Shown here in pieces: positions 1 to 8,442 of a DNA stretch of 64,000 bases. The DNA is from Agitococcus sp. Its GTDB lineage: Bacteria > Pseudomonadota > Gammaproteobacteria > Pseudomonadales > Moraxellaceae. The position numbers were made by a program, and so were the translations under genes. Position 1 is the stretch's first letter. Each line of letters begins with the position of its first letter. The notes under the pieces are model-generated. The model did no database searches, had not been told where the DNA came from, and saw nothing but the letters and a program-made list of their open reading frames with translations. Location: positions 1-64,000 of the forward strand of contig JAUSLJ010000046.1 of NCBI GenBank assembly GCA_030646715.1. The letters run 5' to 3'.

Positions 1-1
1 T

Positions 2-2386
2 GCCCTATTAACAGGTAACGTCTTAAGTAACGATACTGATGTCGATCAAGGGACAGTCCTGCAAACGGTTGCTACTACATTGCAAGGTCAGTACGGGATA
101 TTAAGTCTATCAACCGATGGCTCGTATCAATATGCCTTGAATAGCAGTCAGCCTGCGTTAGTGGCTTTAGCCGAAGGCGATACACTGAGCGAATCGTTTA
201 ACTACATCGCAACGGATGGCATCACGCCTGTCACAGGCGCATTGACAGTCAGTATTATTGGCCGCAACGATGCGCCGATGATCACCGCTGATGTCGCCAC
301 ATTGAGTGAAGATACCGCCAGTGTACAAGGTAATGTCCTCAGTAATGACCGTGATCCTGATCAAGGCGATGTCCTCTCGACAACGGCCAGCACACTGCAA
401 GGACAGTTCGGCAGCTTGGTACTGGATGCCGTCGGCCATTATAATTATCAGTTAAATAATGCCTCCGTCCAATACTTAGGCGTAGGCGCAACAGCAGTAG
501 ATAGCTTCACATATCAAGTTGGTGATAGTCGCACAACTACCTCGTCATCCTTAGCAATCACTATCGTCGGTGCGAATGATGACCCTGTCGCCATCGGCAG
601 TATCGCTAATCAGACAGCGACAGTAGGGCAGACATTGAATTGGGTTCTCCCACAAATCAACACACTTTTTAGCGATGTTGATACAGGCGACACCTTAACG
701 ACTCAGATCAGCCTTGGTAATGGCGCAGCTTTACCTTCATGGCTACAGTTCAATGCAGCAACTAGAACACTGTCGGGGACTCCACCGACAGGAAGTAGCA
801 ATCTCACGCTCGCGCTTGCAGCCACAGATACATCAGGCGCAAAAGCCACGCTAGGCTTTAACCTCACCATTCAGAATGCGCCAGAAACACATGGCATCAC
901 CTTGATTGGCACGAATGGTAACGATACTTTAGTGGGCACGGCTTGGAATGACACCTTGGATGGGCGCGGCGGCAGTGATCTCATGTCAGGAGGCGCAGGT
1001 GATGACGTTTATTATGTCGATACACTGGCTTTGTCGGGATGTGATGATGAAAACGACGATCATGAGCATGGTAATGAAGGCTTAGGTAATGGTGAGGATC
1101 CACCTCCTGCGGGACATGATGATAATTATAATGATGGCTCAGGCTCATCTATTGGTCATCCCAATCATGGCAACAGCCATCACGAAAGCGATGATTCGCA
1201 TTCATCATCTCATGATGACAGCCAACAATGCGATGACGATCATCACGGGCACAGCGATCATCACGATGATGAAGACTGTGGTGATAATAGTCATTCAGGA
1301 TCTAACCATAACGATGATGAAGAATGTCATGACGACGATCAAACAAATTGTCAGCAAACTATTGGCGATCAAATCAATGAAGTACTCAACCAAGGTTATG
1401 ACATAGTTCGCAGCACTGTTAGCTACACCCTAGGAAGTAACCTCGAAGCGTTGGAGTTATTAGGTACAAATCATCTAGATGGCACAGGGAATACGCTAAA
1501 CAACCATATCACAGGCAACATCGGCAACAATATCTTAGACGGTGCAGCAGGTGCAGATTTACTGGAAGGCTTAGCAGGTAATGATACCTATCGCGTGGAT
1601 AATGTAGGCGATGCAATTGTCGAAGCGGTTGGAGCAGGGATTGATACCGTTGAGGCAAGTCTCTCTTGGCTATTAGCCGACAATCTTGAAAACTTGACGT
1701 TAACAGGCAGTGCCAAAATCAATGCGACAGGCAATAGCCTGAATAATGTGCTAACGGGTAATAGCGCGGCAAACATACTCAAAGGGGGTTTGGGTAATGA
1801 TACTTACATCGTTGGGGCTGGCGACACGGTTACTGAAAGTGCTAACCAAGGGCAAGATACTGTACAAAGCAGTGTCACATTGACGCTTGGCAATAATATC
1901 GAAAATCTGACCTTGACGGGTGCAGCAGCGATTAACGGCACGGGTAATACCTTGGCCAATACGCTGATCGGTAATGGTGCGAATAACACACTGACAGGGT
2001 TGGCGGGTAATGATACTTATCTGTTTGATTCGGGTTGGGGTAAAGATACGATTGTCGATAACGATAGTACGGCGAATAACCTTGATATTGCGCGTTTTGG
2101 CGAGGGAATCAATCATGATGAGTTATGGTTTAAAAAGAATGGCAATAACTTAGAGGTGATACACATTGGCACAGCTGATAAATTAGTGGTCAGTAATTGG
2201 TATAAAGGCACGGCCAATCATGTCGAGCAATTTAAAACCGATGATAATTTCACCTTAGACCATAACAAAGTTGATCAGTTAGTACAGGCCATGTCAGCGA
2301 TGACACCACCATCCTCAGGGCAAACGACACTGACAAAGCAGCAACATCGTCAATTAGATGCGGTGATTGCCAGTAGTTGGGTGTAA
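2..2386 (+). CDS. Large VCBS/RTX-type secreted protein, C-terminal part (5' end outside the window)
   Basis: The frame is open from base 2, so this is the C-terminal part of a larger protein; the apparent internal start at 80 is not real. Reading in order: VCBS-type repeats with the signature GNVLSND (about 2-580), a putative Ig-like domain (about 590-880), an RTX block with NGNDTL and GGAGDD (about 900-1020), an Asp/His/Ser-rich insertion with five cysteines (about 1025-1360), more RTX-related units ending in GNDTY (1480-2060), and a C-terminal domain of the kind found on type I secretion substrates. RTX nonapeptides bind calcium after export. The likely role is a cell-surface or released adhesin-like protein exported by a type I system, inferred from repeats. 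No transporter gene is visible nearby. It ends at a strong terminator. Confidence 0.85.
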   Translation, partial: ALLTGNVLSNDTDVDQGTVLQTVATTLQGQYGILSLSTDGSYQYALNSSQPALVALAEGDTLSESFNYIATDGITPVTGALTVSIIGRNDAPMITADVATLSEDTASVQGNVLSNDRDPDQGDVLSTTASTLQGQFGSLVLDAVGHYNYQLNNASVQYLGVGATAVDSFTYQVGDSRTTTSSSLAITIVGANDDPVAIGSIANQTATVGQTLNWVLPQINTLFSDVDTGDTLTTQISLGNGAALPSWLQFNAATRTLSGTPPTGSSNLTLALAATDTSGAKATLGFNLTIQNAPETHGITLIGTNGNDTLVGTAWNDTLDGRGGSDLMSGGAGDDVYYVDTLALSGCDDENDDHEHGNEGLGNGEDPPPAGHDDNYNDGSGSSIGHPNHGNSHHESDDSHSSSHDDSQQCDDDHHGHSDHHDDEDCGDNSHSGSNHNDDEECHDDDQTNCQQTIGDQINEVLNQGYDIVRSTVSYTLGSNLEALELLGTNHLDGTGNTLNNHITGNIGNNILDGAAGADLLEGLAGNDTYRVDNVGDAIVEAVGAGIDTVEASLSWLLADNLENLTLTGSAKINATGNSLNNVLTGNSAANILKGGLGNDTYIVGAGDTVTESANQGQDTVQSSVTLTLGNNIENLTLTGAAAINGTGNTLANTLIGNGANNTLTGLAGNDTYLFDSGWGKDTIVDNDSTANNLDIARFGEGINHDELWFKKNGNNLEVIHIGTADKLVVSNWYKGTANHVEQFKTDDNFTLDHNKVDQLVQAMSAMTPPSSGQTTLTKQQHRQLDAVIASSWV

Positions 2387-2407
2387 ATCGCATCAAAGAA
2401 AGAGAAG

Positions 2408-2435
2408 GCTGGCCTCGTGAGAGGTCAGCTTTTTT
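2408..2435 (+). terminator. Rho-independent terminator of the RTX gene
   Basis: A 9-bp stem (GCTGGCCTC pairing with GAGGTCAGC, one G-T pair) with loop GTGA is followed by six T. It lies 22 bases after the stop codon of the RTX gene. Confidence 0.85.
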
Positions 2436-2549
2436 CATTCAAATCTTTAGCAGGTCAGAGTGTTCCGAATATTACATGGTGTTTGTGTATAGATTGCAGG
2501 TGGAGGGGCTAACATTGCTTCTGTAAATTGACGCATACGCCGCTCAATT

Positions 2550-2580
2550 ATTAACGTTTAATCAATAACTAAACGTTAAT
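2550..2580. repeat. Perfect 11-bp inverted repeat in a gene-free stretch
   Basis: ATTAACGTTTA is mirrored by TAAACGTTAAT after a 9-base spacer. It lies in the 330-base gene-free stretch 2387-2717 between the RTX terminator and the integrase remnant. It could be an operator, or a trace of an attachment or recombination site; no T-tract follows, so a terminator is unlikely. A terminator and two palindromes are all I see in this stretch. Confidence 0.6.
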
Positions 2581-2690
2581 GATGGTAGGCCATCTTTACA
2601 CCTCTCGCAATAGGCTCAAATGGTTGAGTATGTTGCAATCCTCAAAATATAACCATTCAAAGCTTCCAATAGTCATATTTTAAATTGTTA

Positions 2691-2705
2691 GTTTCATTAT
2701 GAAAC
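2691..2705. repeat. 15-base perfect palindrome next to the integrase remnant
   Basis: GTTTCAT-T-ATGAAAC is a perfect 7+1+7 palindrome just beyond the 3' end of the truncated integrase reading frame. Function unknown; this would be a plausible position for a recombination or regulatory site. Confidence 0.4.
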
Positions 2706-2717
2706 TGGCTCAACCGT

Positions 2718-3053
2718 TTAAATATGCCGGCCCATGATGTGTGAACACGGTGGCTCAATGTTGTGTTTGAGTATGGGTGGCTTGTTGTGGTGAGAATCTA
2801 CAATAAACTTGTTAATGCGTGACATTTCCCACTTCGCACCCTTTTTATAGATAAATACAGTATCTCTATATTTTACTGGTGCTTCGCGTAGTGTATGTCG
2901 AGGAATATCGCTATAATATGCTTTCATCTCAACTTCTTTATGAATTGCCCAATGCTTAGCTTGAGCTTTCGTGTCATGACTCGAACTGGCCCTTATGCCA
3001 TTCACACATATTTCTACGCGCCATGAGTTTCCCCGCTTGCGATAAGTTGCCAT
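2718..3053 (-). pseudogene. Truncated phage-type tyrosine integrase (N-terminal arm-binding part only)
   Basis: The chosen start is the ATG opening MATYRKRGNSWRV, giving 111 residues; upstream codons look non-native. The first 85 or so residues resemble the N-terminal region of phage/island integrases: a short beta-hairpin Arm-DNA-binding stretch (RKRGNSWRVEI), a Thr-Lys-Ala-Gln-Ala segment in which extra residues are added to the helix, then HTLREA and KKGAKWE motifs that precede the core-binding domain. After SRINKFI the similarity stops and the frame runs into unrelated sequence; no catalytic domain (R...HxxR...Y) is found downstream. It is therefore a remnant of an integrated element, probably not functional. 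Palindromes at 2550 and 2691 lie just beyond it. Confidence 0.65.
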
Positions 3054-3243
3054 ATTTACACCAAATAGTTGATGGGCGTAAATGGCGTAATATTTAAAGA
3101 GTGCAAATGATGGAAAATGTAAAATATGACGCAGTAATATATGTGCGAAACATAGCAAATACAGGGAAGTAATGGGAAATATGAGAAAGTGTAAAAATGC
3201 AGTATATGCCCGTCTGTGGCAACGTCAACAACGAGGTAAAGTC

Positions 3244-4554
3244 ATGAATCGTTATGCAACATTAGGTAATGCTTTAAAAGGAGTGTTACGCATTGGTGAA
3301 ACGAGTGTGGTACTGGCGGGAACAGGTATTAGCTGGTTGCGCGGTAATCGTCCTGCAACGCCGCGTTTAGTGCGTCAAACCTTTGAACGTTTGGGTGCAA
3401 CTTATGTCAAGTTAGGTCAATTTGTTGCCAGTTCACCGTCATTATTTCCTGCTGATTACGTTAATGAATTTCAGCACTGTTTAGATAAAACCAAAGCCTT
3501 GCCCTTTAAAGACATCAAAAAAGTCCTAGAAAGCGAGTTAAAACAGCCTTTAGACAGTATCTTCTCGTTTATTGATGAAGTGCCTTTGGCTTCTGCTTCT
3601 ATTGCCCAAGTTCATGCGGCGACTTTGGTCACAGGGGAGTCGGTGGTGATTAAAGTACAAAAGCCGGGTGTCGAAAATATTCTACTCACCGATTTAAACT
3701 TTATTTATTGGTCAACACGGATTTTTGAACGCTTATTCCCCAAAATTAAATTTGCTTCGTTATCCGCGATTGTCTCTGAGATTCAAGCGTGCATGATGGA
3801 AGAAGTAGATTTTTATAAAGAAGCGGAAAACGTGCGACAATTTAATGAGTTTCTCAAAGCCACCAGTAATCCTTTGGCGATTGCGCCTTTAACGTATCCA
3901 CACGCTTCTAGTTTGCGGGTATTGACGATGGAGCGTTTTTACGGTGTGCCATTAACCGATTTAGAAACGATTAAAAAGTACGCCAAAGATCCCGCTGCCA
4001 CTTTAGTGGGGGCGATGAATACGTGGTTTTCGAGCTTGATGTTTTGTGAGTCTTTTCATGCCGACTTACACGCAGGTAACTTGATGGTACTAACAGATGG
4101 CCGTATAGGATTTATTGATTTTGGCATTGTCGGTCGTATTGATCCTTCAACATGGACAGCAACGACGACCTTTATGGAATCTATAGGCGAAGGCGATTTT
4201 GAAAAAATGGCCGAATCCATGGTTGGTATTGGTATGACCGATAAAAAGGTCAATATTGCTGATTTAGCCAAAGACTTACAGGTTATCTATCAAGCTTTTA
4301 CGGTGGTTGACCCTACTAGTGTGTTGAATGGTGCAGTGAATGACAATGAAATCAATCAGTTAATGTTAGAGATTGTCGCTGTTGGTGAAAAACATGGTAT
4401 TCGCTTTCCGCGTGCGTTTGCCTTGTTATTTAAGCAGATTTTATATTTTGACCGCTATATTAAAATCCTAGCACCCGATATGGAATTATTTAACGATGAC
4501 AGATTGCAAATGTTTGGTCGGCCAAATGATAAGCCACAAAGAGTGTTGCATTAA
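3244..4554 (+). CDS. ABC1/AarF-family atypical protein kinase-like protein (UbiB relative)
   Basis: The start at 3244 is preferred because GAGG lies 7 bases upstream; an in-frame ATG at 3172 would add 24 residues. The 436-residue protein shows the hallmarks of the UbiB/ABC1 family: the KxGQ motif (KLGQ, residues 56-59), the alanine-rich loop ASASIAQVHAA replacing the glycine loop, the VVIKVQKPGV lysine strand, the catalytic-loop form HADLHAGN and DFG in IDFGIVG. Family members are ATPases/kinases that support ubiquinone synthesis or lipid handling. It lacks obvious C-terminal membrane helices and stands alone, away from other ubi genes, so it may be a paralogue rather than the ubiquinone-operon UbiB. 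Ends at a clear terminator. Confidence 0.85.
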   Translation: MNRYATLGNALKGVLRIGETSVVLAGTGISWLRGNRPATPRLVRQTFERLGATYVKLGQFVASSPSLFPADYVNEFQHCLDKTKALPFKDIKKVLESELKQPLDSIFSFIDEVPLASASIAQVHAATLVTGESVVIKVQKPGVENILLTDLNFIYWSTRIFERLFPKIKFASLSAIVSEIQACMMEEVDFYKEAENVRQFNEFLKATSNPLAIAPLTYPHASSLRVLTMERFYGVPLTDLETIKKYAKDPAATLVGAMNTWFSSLMFCESFHADLHAGNLMVLTDGRIGFIDFGIVGRIDPSTWTATTTFMESIGEGDFEKMAESMVGIGMTDKKVNIADLAKDLQVIYQAFTVVDPTSVLNGAVNDNEINQLMLEIVAVGEKHGIRFPRAFALLFKQILYFDRYIKILAPDMELFNDDRLQMFGRPNDKPQRVLH

Positions 4555-4577
4555 GCGTTAGTTGATTGAAGCCTTAT

Positions 4578-4607
4578 AAAAAAGGAAGCCATTGCGCTTC
4601 CTTTTTT
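4578..4607 (+). terminator. Rho-independent terminator after the ABC1 kinase gene
   Basis: GGAAGC pairs with GCTTCC around the loop CATTGC; the stem is flanked by A and T tracts (AAAAAA...TTTTTT). Confidence 0.85.
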
Positions 4608-4751
4608 ATTGCTGATTTTTTTACCTTTTAACTATGAACTGAAAGGAGATAGTGTTGCCATAAGTTTTATATTCATTAAACCCTAACATTTATAATTAAT
4701 TCTTATGAGCTTTTCATGGTACTGTGATGTCGGTCACGAATTTAGGCTCTC

Positions 4752-4757
4752 TATAAT
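4752..4757 (+). promoter_or_regulatory. Candidate -10 box for the DUF2314-like gene
   Basis: An exact TATAAT lies 55 bases before the chosen start codon. No good -35 hexamer is seen at 17 bases, so support is limited to the -10 match and its position. Confidence 0.35.
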
Positions 4758-4812
4758 GATGATTTGAGTTAATGTCAATATGTCAATATTATTTAGACAA
4801 GAGGGTTGTGAA

Positions 4813-5634
4813 ATGTACCAAGAAAAACCATTAGTCATCTACAGTAAAAACCATGATGGTAGGCACTGGTTGACGACTTTAGAGTTTCCTCCAATACAAA
4901 TAGCACCTGTTGCTGCTAATCACTGTCGTGTTGCTTATTTTTTAGCGACATTAATCAGTTCTAAACTTATTACCTACGAAAATAATATTCCAATGACCTT
5001 GTCATTGACGCGCAATGATGTCAGCGCGTCCCGTGTCTTGGCGGAAAGTTTTCCTGAGCCAGTAGATCATAGCTTAGTCACGGATGAATTAATGATTAGA
5101 CTTGTGTTTGAAGGTGCAGCATCTCAACATGAAAATGATATAGGTCGAACCCAAGAGCTATTTTTGACACCGAGGCCAATGCCTGAATGGCAGGGGACTT
5201 ATGATCAATGGATTTATACCATTGCTCGACAATTAGGCATAAACGCTCCTGAGCCTGCGGATGAAAAACATTATTATGTTGCGTTAAATACGGCCATTCA
5301 AAAGGTGCGTGAGAAAATTCCCAATATTCGTAATTTGTATTTAGGTGGTACGAATGAGTGGAAATTACGCTTAAAAGTTGGATTGCTCAATAATAGCGGC
5401 GAACTGACGTATGTTTGGTTGCGACCTATGGATTGGTCTGTCGTCGATCAGGTCGTGTGTGAAATTGAAAGTGAGCCATACGATTGTGATGATTTTTGGA
5501 TTGGCCGTGTCTTAAGAGTGCCCGTTTCTAATCTAGTCGATTATTCCATTAGCACTCAAGATGCTCATTGCATAGATGCAGGGCAAACCCATGTTGTTGA
5601 TGAAGATTATGGGGTGCAGATCATTCATCATTAG
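4813..5634 (+). CDS. Uncharacterised protein with a DUF2314-like C-terminal region
   Basis: The start at 4813 follows GAGGG by 7 bases; an in-frame ATG at 4780 would add 11 residues. The 273-residue product has no signal peptide or membrane segment and is probably cytoplasmic. The last third has the layout of DUF2314: a YVWLRPMDW strand, then a segment that would hold the next strand, then RVLRVPVSNLVDYSI, comparable to the family's 'valine-proline...I-D-W' ending. The first half is not recognised. It is a single-gene unit between a terminator and an intergenic repeat. Function is unknown; DUF2314 proteins are widespread and often sit near toxin-immunity or housekeeping genes, but nothing here decides. 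Confidence 0.6.
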   Translation: MYQEKPLVIYSKNHDGRHWLTTLEFPPIQIAPVAANHCRVAYFLATLISSKLITYENNIPMTLSLTRNDVSASRVLAESFPEPVDHSLVTDELMIRLVFEGAASQHENDIGRTQELFLTPRPMPEWQGTYDQWIYTIARQLGINAPEPADEKHYYVALNTAIQKVREKIPNIRNLYLGGTNEWKLRLKVGLLNNSGELTYVWLRPMDWSVVDQVVCEIESEPYDCDDFWIGRVLRVPVSNLVDYSISTQDAHCIDAGQTHVVDEDYGVQIIHH

Positions 5635-5764
5635 GATAGGTGTATTTGTGGGGACGAAGAAGCTCTGACACCCTTGATCTGAGTGAAATTACAACCCTGA
5701 CTTCTTGGTAATTTGGCGCAACATAACAGCTTGCTTTAACGCATTGAGTATTAAAGTGGTATTG

Positions 5765-5800
5765 GGTGAGCTTGTCGAAGGGTGGTTCGACAGACTCACC
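5765..5800. repeat. Intergenic palindromic repeat, copy 1
   Basis: GGTGAGCTTGTCGAA pairs with TTCGACAGACTCACC (two mismatches) around a 6-base loop. The core TTCGACA...CTCA is shared with the second element at 5849-5911. Such CTTCGACAAGCTCA-type palindromes are dispersed between genes of many proteobacteria. Confidence 0.7.
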
Positions 5801-5848
5801 GAGAACAGAAACACTTTTAAATAGGTAAGTACATAAACGAAAGTTTCA

Positions 5849-5911
5849 CCGTTCATGGTGAGCCTGTCGAACCATTGGCAGCAAACACTTCGACAAGCTC
5901 AGTGCGAACGG
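5849..5911. repeat. Intergenic palindromic repeat, copy 2
   Basis: Imperfect 23-base arms (CCGTTC...GAGCCTGTCGAA and TTCGACAAGCTCA...GAACGG) flank a 17-base loop. It is related to copy 1 and fills the gap between the DUF2314-like gene and the downstream minus-strand gene. Together with copy 1 these are all I see in the 310-base stretch 5635-5944. Confidence 0.7.
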
Positions 5912-5944
5912 AAAATACAAACAAACTTTTGTTGATGTACTTAT

Positions 5945-6475
5945 TTAGATAGTGACAATATGATTTTGATGATTAACCGAGTCACGAATAATGCCTTGAG
6001 CCAGAAGAGTTTCTTCTTCAGTCATCGTTTGTGCCACCAACACGACATAACCGCGACTAATCGCATCTTCTACTAAGTGAATAAAGGATTTATCTTTGCC
6101 GTCTTCCTCAGAGACGACAGTCGCACCCGCTATCGCGCCAAATAGACCACCAACGCTCGCGCCCCAACCGAGCATTATTAGAGGCCCTAGTAAAGGGCTA
6201 GCAACAAACAGACTGATATTTGCCCAAACAAGTGCCAAATGACCTAAGCCAAACGCTCCCGCTCCAACCACTGTGCCAACAGCACCATCGACAATGACAT
6301 CATTGAGAACATTATCGCTTTTAGTGTGCTGTTGCAGAGCTACTGCGGCATTGTTGGATTGAATAATATTTAATTGCGTAGAGGCTAAGCCTTGTGTATG
6401 AAGCAAAGTCAGTGTTTCTTTTGCTTCTTCAAAATTAGGATAAATACCTGAAACGGTGTGATTATAGTTTTCCAT
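5945..6475 (-). CDS. Small membrane-associated protein of the general-stress YflT-like type
   Basis: The start at 6475 is preferred since AGAG lies 9 bases upstream; an ATG two codons earlier is possible. The N-terminal 45 residues (GIYPNFEEAKETLTLLHTQG) resemble the heat/general-stress YflT-type domain that opens with a beta strand and a helix. A central hydrophobic, glycine-rich region (about residues 65-125) could form two membrane-inserting hairpins, as in glycine-zipper proteins. The C-terminal part (GYVVLVAQTMTEEE) returns to an alpha/beta pattern. It lies downstream of the kinase/phosphatase gene on the same strand but about 90 bases away. Role unknown; stress-related membrane protein is an inference from family resemblance. 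Confidence 0.55.
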   Translation of the reverse strand: MENYNHTVSGIYPNFEEAKETLTLLHTQGLASTQLNIIQSNNAAVALQQHTKSDNVLNDVIVDGAVGTVVGAGAFGLGHLALVWANISLFVASPLLGPLIMLGWGASVGGLFGAIAGATVVSEEDGKDKSFIHLVEDAISRGYVVLVAQTMTEEETLLAQGIIRDSVNHQNHIVTI

Positions 6476-6567
6476 GATCATTTTCTCTAATCGGTGACTG
6501 GCTGACTAGAATATTAATGATCATTTACTTTCGATGTCTGTACGTTCCCAAACATATTAAAGTCTAT

Positions 6568-8265
6568 TTATTTGAGCCAACAAGCTAATAGTACGAAGTT
6601 AAGCACTAATAATAAAACACTCGTCAACTGCCAAAATAATAAAGGATTTTGCTCTAGCCACGGTTTGGCTTTAAGGGTGAGATGGGTATTTGGCCGTTCT
6701 AAATCAATCAAAAACTCGCTTAATTCGGGATAACGATGTTCGGGGTTTAAACTTAATGCCTGCGCCAAAGCAGCATCTAACCATAACGGGACATGGGGAT
6801 TATGTTTACAAGCACTGGTGTACTGTAATTTACGAAATTGATTCGGCGTTTTCGCTGCGAGATAATTGTCACCATAAGGATAATGCCCTGTTAATAACTC
6901 GTAAAACGTGACAGCTAAACTAAATTGGTCGGCACGACCATCACGCGCAATGCCTAAGGCATATTCAGGCGCGGCATATTCGGCTGCCCCTGCACGAACC
7001 GTTAAGTTTTCGCCGAGACTGCCAACACAAGCACTACCAAAATCAATCAGTTTGAGTTGACCTGTGCTGGTAATAAACAGATTGTCTGGTTTAATGTCTT
7101 GATGCAGAGTTTCTCGACGATGTAATACCCGCACGGCTTTAACCGTTGGTTTGGCAAAAGCCATAATCGTTTCTACGGGGGCATCGGGATTGGCTTTGCG
7201 CCATGCGCGTAAACTTTGGCCTTCTAAGTATTCTTGAATTAAATATAAATAATGACGTGGCCGACTAGGGGCATAGGTTTTAACGATATCAGCATGATGA
7301 AAGCGTTGACCAATCCAATCCTCACGTTGAAAAGCACGTAAGGCATCGACATCATCAGCAATATTAATAGAAGGTGTTTTTAAAATATAAAGTTGGTTGT
7401 CGCTTATATCGCGCACTTTATAAACATGGCTACGGGCATTACCTTGAATTTCTGCTTCTATCACATAGCCGTCGAGAATTTGGCCTTTAACTAACGGCGG
7501 TGGTAGCGGTGCTAAGGTGTTCAGCCCTAAAGCATGGGCATCAGTGGGCGGAAGGTCAATAATTTCAAGTAGTTGGCATGAGCGATTGTCGTCGCTGTGA
7601 TGGACTTCGGCGCAAGTTAACAACTCTTCACAGCGCGCATCTAGCGTTTCGCTACGGCTGGCAATAATCGCGTGTAACTCTTTGTCGGGGATAAAGCTAT
7701 GAATGCCATCGGTACTGAGTAGATATAGGTCGCCAATTTGTAGGTCAATTTCGTGGTAATCAATATCAACGCGCCAATCCATGCCTAGAGCGCGGGTCAA
7801 TTGATTGCCATGACGGGTAATTAAGGCGTGGTCTTTGGTTAAGCTCTCCCAATCATCGTGCCGTAAACGATATAAACGGCTATCACCAACGTGAAAAATA
7901 TGACCTGTATTGCCACGAATAATAAAAGCGGTAAATGTCGTTAAATAACCTTGATGGTTATGGTGATAATGCTGACCTTGCCCATGTAGCCAACGATTCA
8001 GCGCAGATAATACTTTTAGCCCTGCGGTTTTTACCGACCAGCTTGAGGGCGTAGCAAAAAAATCATTAATAAAATTGGTGACACTGGTTTCGGCGGCAAT
8101 ACGGCCACCTCTGGCACTACTTAAACCATCGGCAATTGCAGCGGCAGCGGTATAACTACTAAGGCCATGCCCTTGAGGTAACTGTAAAGCCATTGCATCT
8201 TCATTGATGTCTTTTGGCCCTGCGTGCGAAAGTTGCGCGGCGTTAATTTTGAGGGTGTGCGTCAT
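6568..8265 (-). CDS. Fused PP2C-type phosphatase / Ser-Thr protein kinase, membrane-anchored
   Basis: AAGG lies 10 bases before ATG 8265; an ATG at 8274 adds three residues. Residues below count from 8274. The N-terminal PP2C domain (about 10-240) shows NEDA (24-27), IADG (47-50), GDSR (130-133), STDG (187-190) and DDN (228-230), all metal-site motifs. The kinase domain (about 265-540) has a degenerate glycine loop, lysine 299 in YILKTP, the catalytic loop HQDIKPDN (391-398) and DFG (411-413). One helix near the C-terminus (LLLVLNFVLLACW) would anchor it in the inner membrane with both enzymes in the cytoplasm. It lies just downstream of the nitrate transporter gene on the same strand; such fusions recur in nitrate-assimilation loci, suggesting a role in controlling uptake. 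Targets are unknown. Confidence 0.88.
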   Translation of the reverse strand: MTHTLKINAAQLSHAGPKDINEDAMALQLPQGHGLSSYTAAAAIADGLSSARGGRIAAETSVTNFINDFFATPSSWSVKTAGLKVLSALNRWLHGQGQHYHHNHQGYLTTFTAFIIRGNTGHIFHVGDSRLYRLRHDDWESLTKDHALITRHGNQLTRALGMDWRVDIDYHEIDLQIGDLYLLSTDGIHSFIPDKELHAIIASRSETLDARCEELLTCAEVHHSDDNRSCQLLEIIDLPPTDAHALGLNTLAPLPPPLVKGQILDGYVIEAEIQGNARSHVYKVRDISDNQLYILKTPSINIADDVDALRAFQREDWIGQRFHHADIVKTYAPSRPRHYLYLIQEYLEGQSLRAWRKANPDAPVETIMAFAKPTVKAVRVLHRRETLHQDIKPDNLFITSTGQLKLIDFGSACVGSLGENLTVRAGAAEYAAPEYALGIARDGRADQFSLAVTFYELLTGHYPYGDNYLAAKTPNQFRKLQYTSACKHNPHVPLWLDAALAQALSLNPEHRYPELSEFLIDLERPNTHLTLKAKPWLEQNPLLFWQLTSVLLLVLNFVLLACWLK

Positions 8266-8326
8266 TGTTTCCATACCTTGTTAAAAGTATTTTTTGCACA
8301 GGCTCTCATCATCACAAAGCCTTTGC

Positions 8327-8348
8327 AAAAAAGCCCCTCGAAGGAGGC
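8327..8348 (-). terminator. Terminator-like hairpin between transporter and kinase genes
   Basis: Read on the minus strand: GCCTC, loop CTTCGA, GGGGC, then six T. It lies before the kinase start, so the kinase may be expressed at a lower level than the transporter or from its own promoter. Confidence 0.55.
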
Positions 8349-8365
8349 GATTTAATCTCTCCAAA

Positions 8366-8440
8366 CCCCTCTTTATCAAAGAGGGGAATTCCTTTGATAT
8401 AGCGAAGAATTCCCCCTTTACCAAAAGGGACTAGGGGGAT
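8366..8440. repeat. Intergenic palindromic repeat pair
   Basis: Two hairpins are separated by a mirrored GAATTC-type spacer: CCCCTCTTT/AAAGAGGGG at 8366-8386, and CCCCCTTT...AAAAGGG with CTAGGGGG at 8412-8438. The composition (CCCCCTAGTCCC, AAAGGGGG) is typical of short dispersed repeats in proteobacteria. It directly follows the transporter stop codon and may also help terminate. Confidence 0.6.
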
Positions 8441-8442
8441 TT

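Noticed and set aside
1089-1406. A Met/Ile/Thr-rich open frame (105 codons) on the plus strand inside the RTX insertion
   Set aside because: It is an out-of-frame reading of the repetitive GAT/CAT sequence of the Asp/His insertion; the composition is non-protein-like.
3054-3158. N-terminal extension of the integrase remnant
   Set aside because: The residues before MATYRKRG are hydrophobic and unrelated to integrases; a start at 3053 is more natural.
5765-5911. Possible CRISPR-like repeats
   Set aside because: Only two unequal palindromic units without regular spacers or cas genes.
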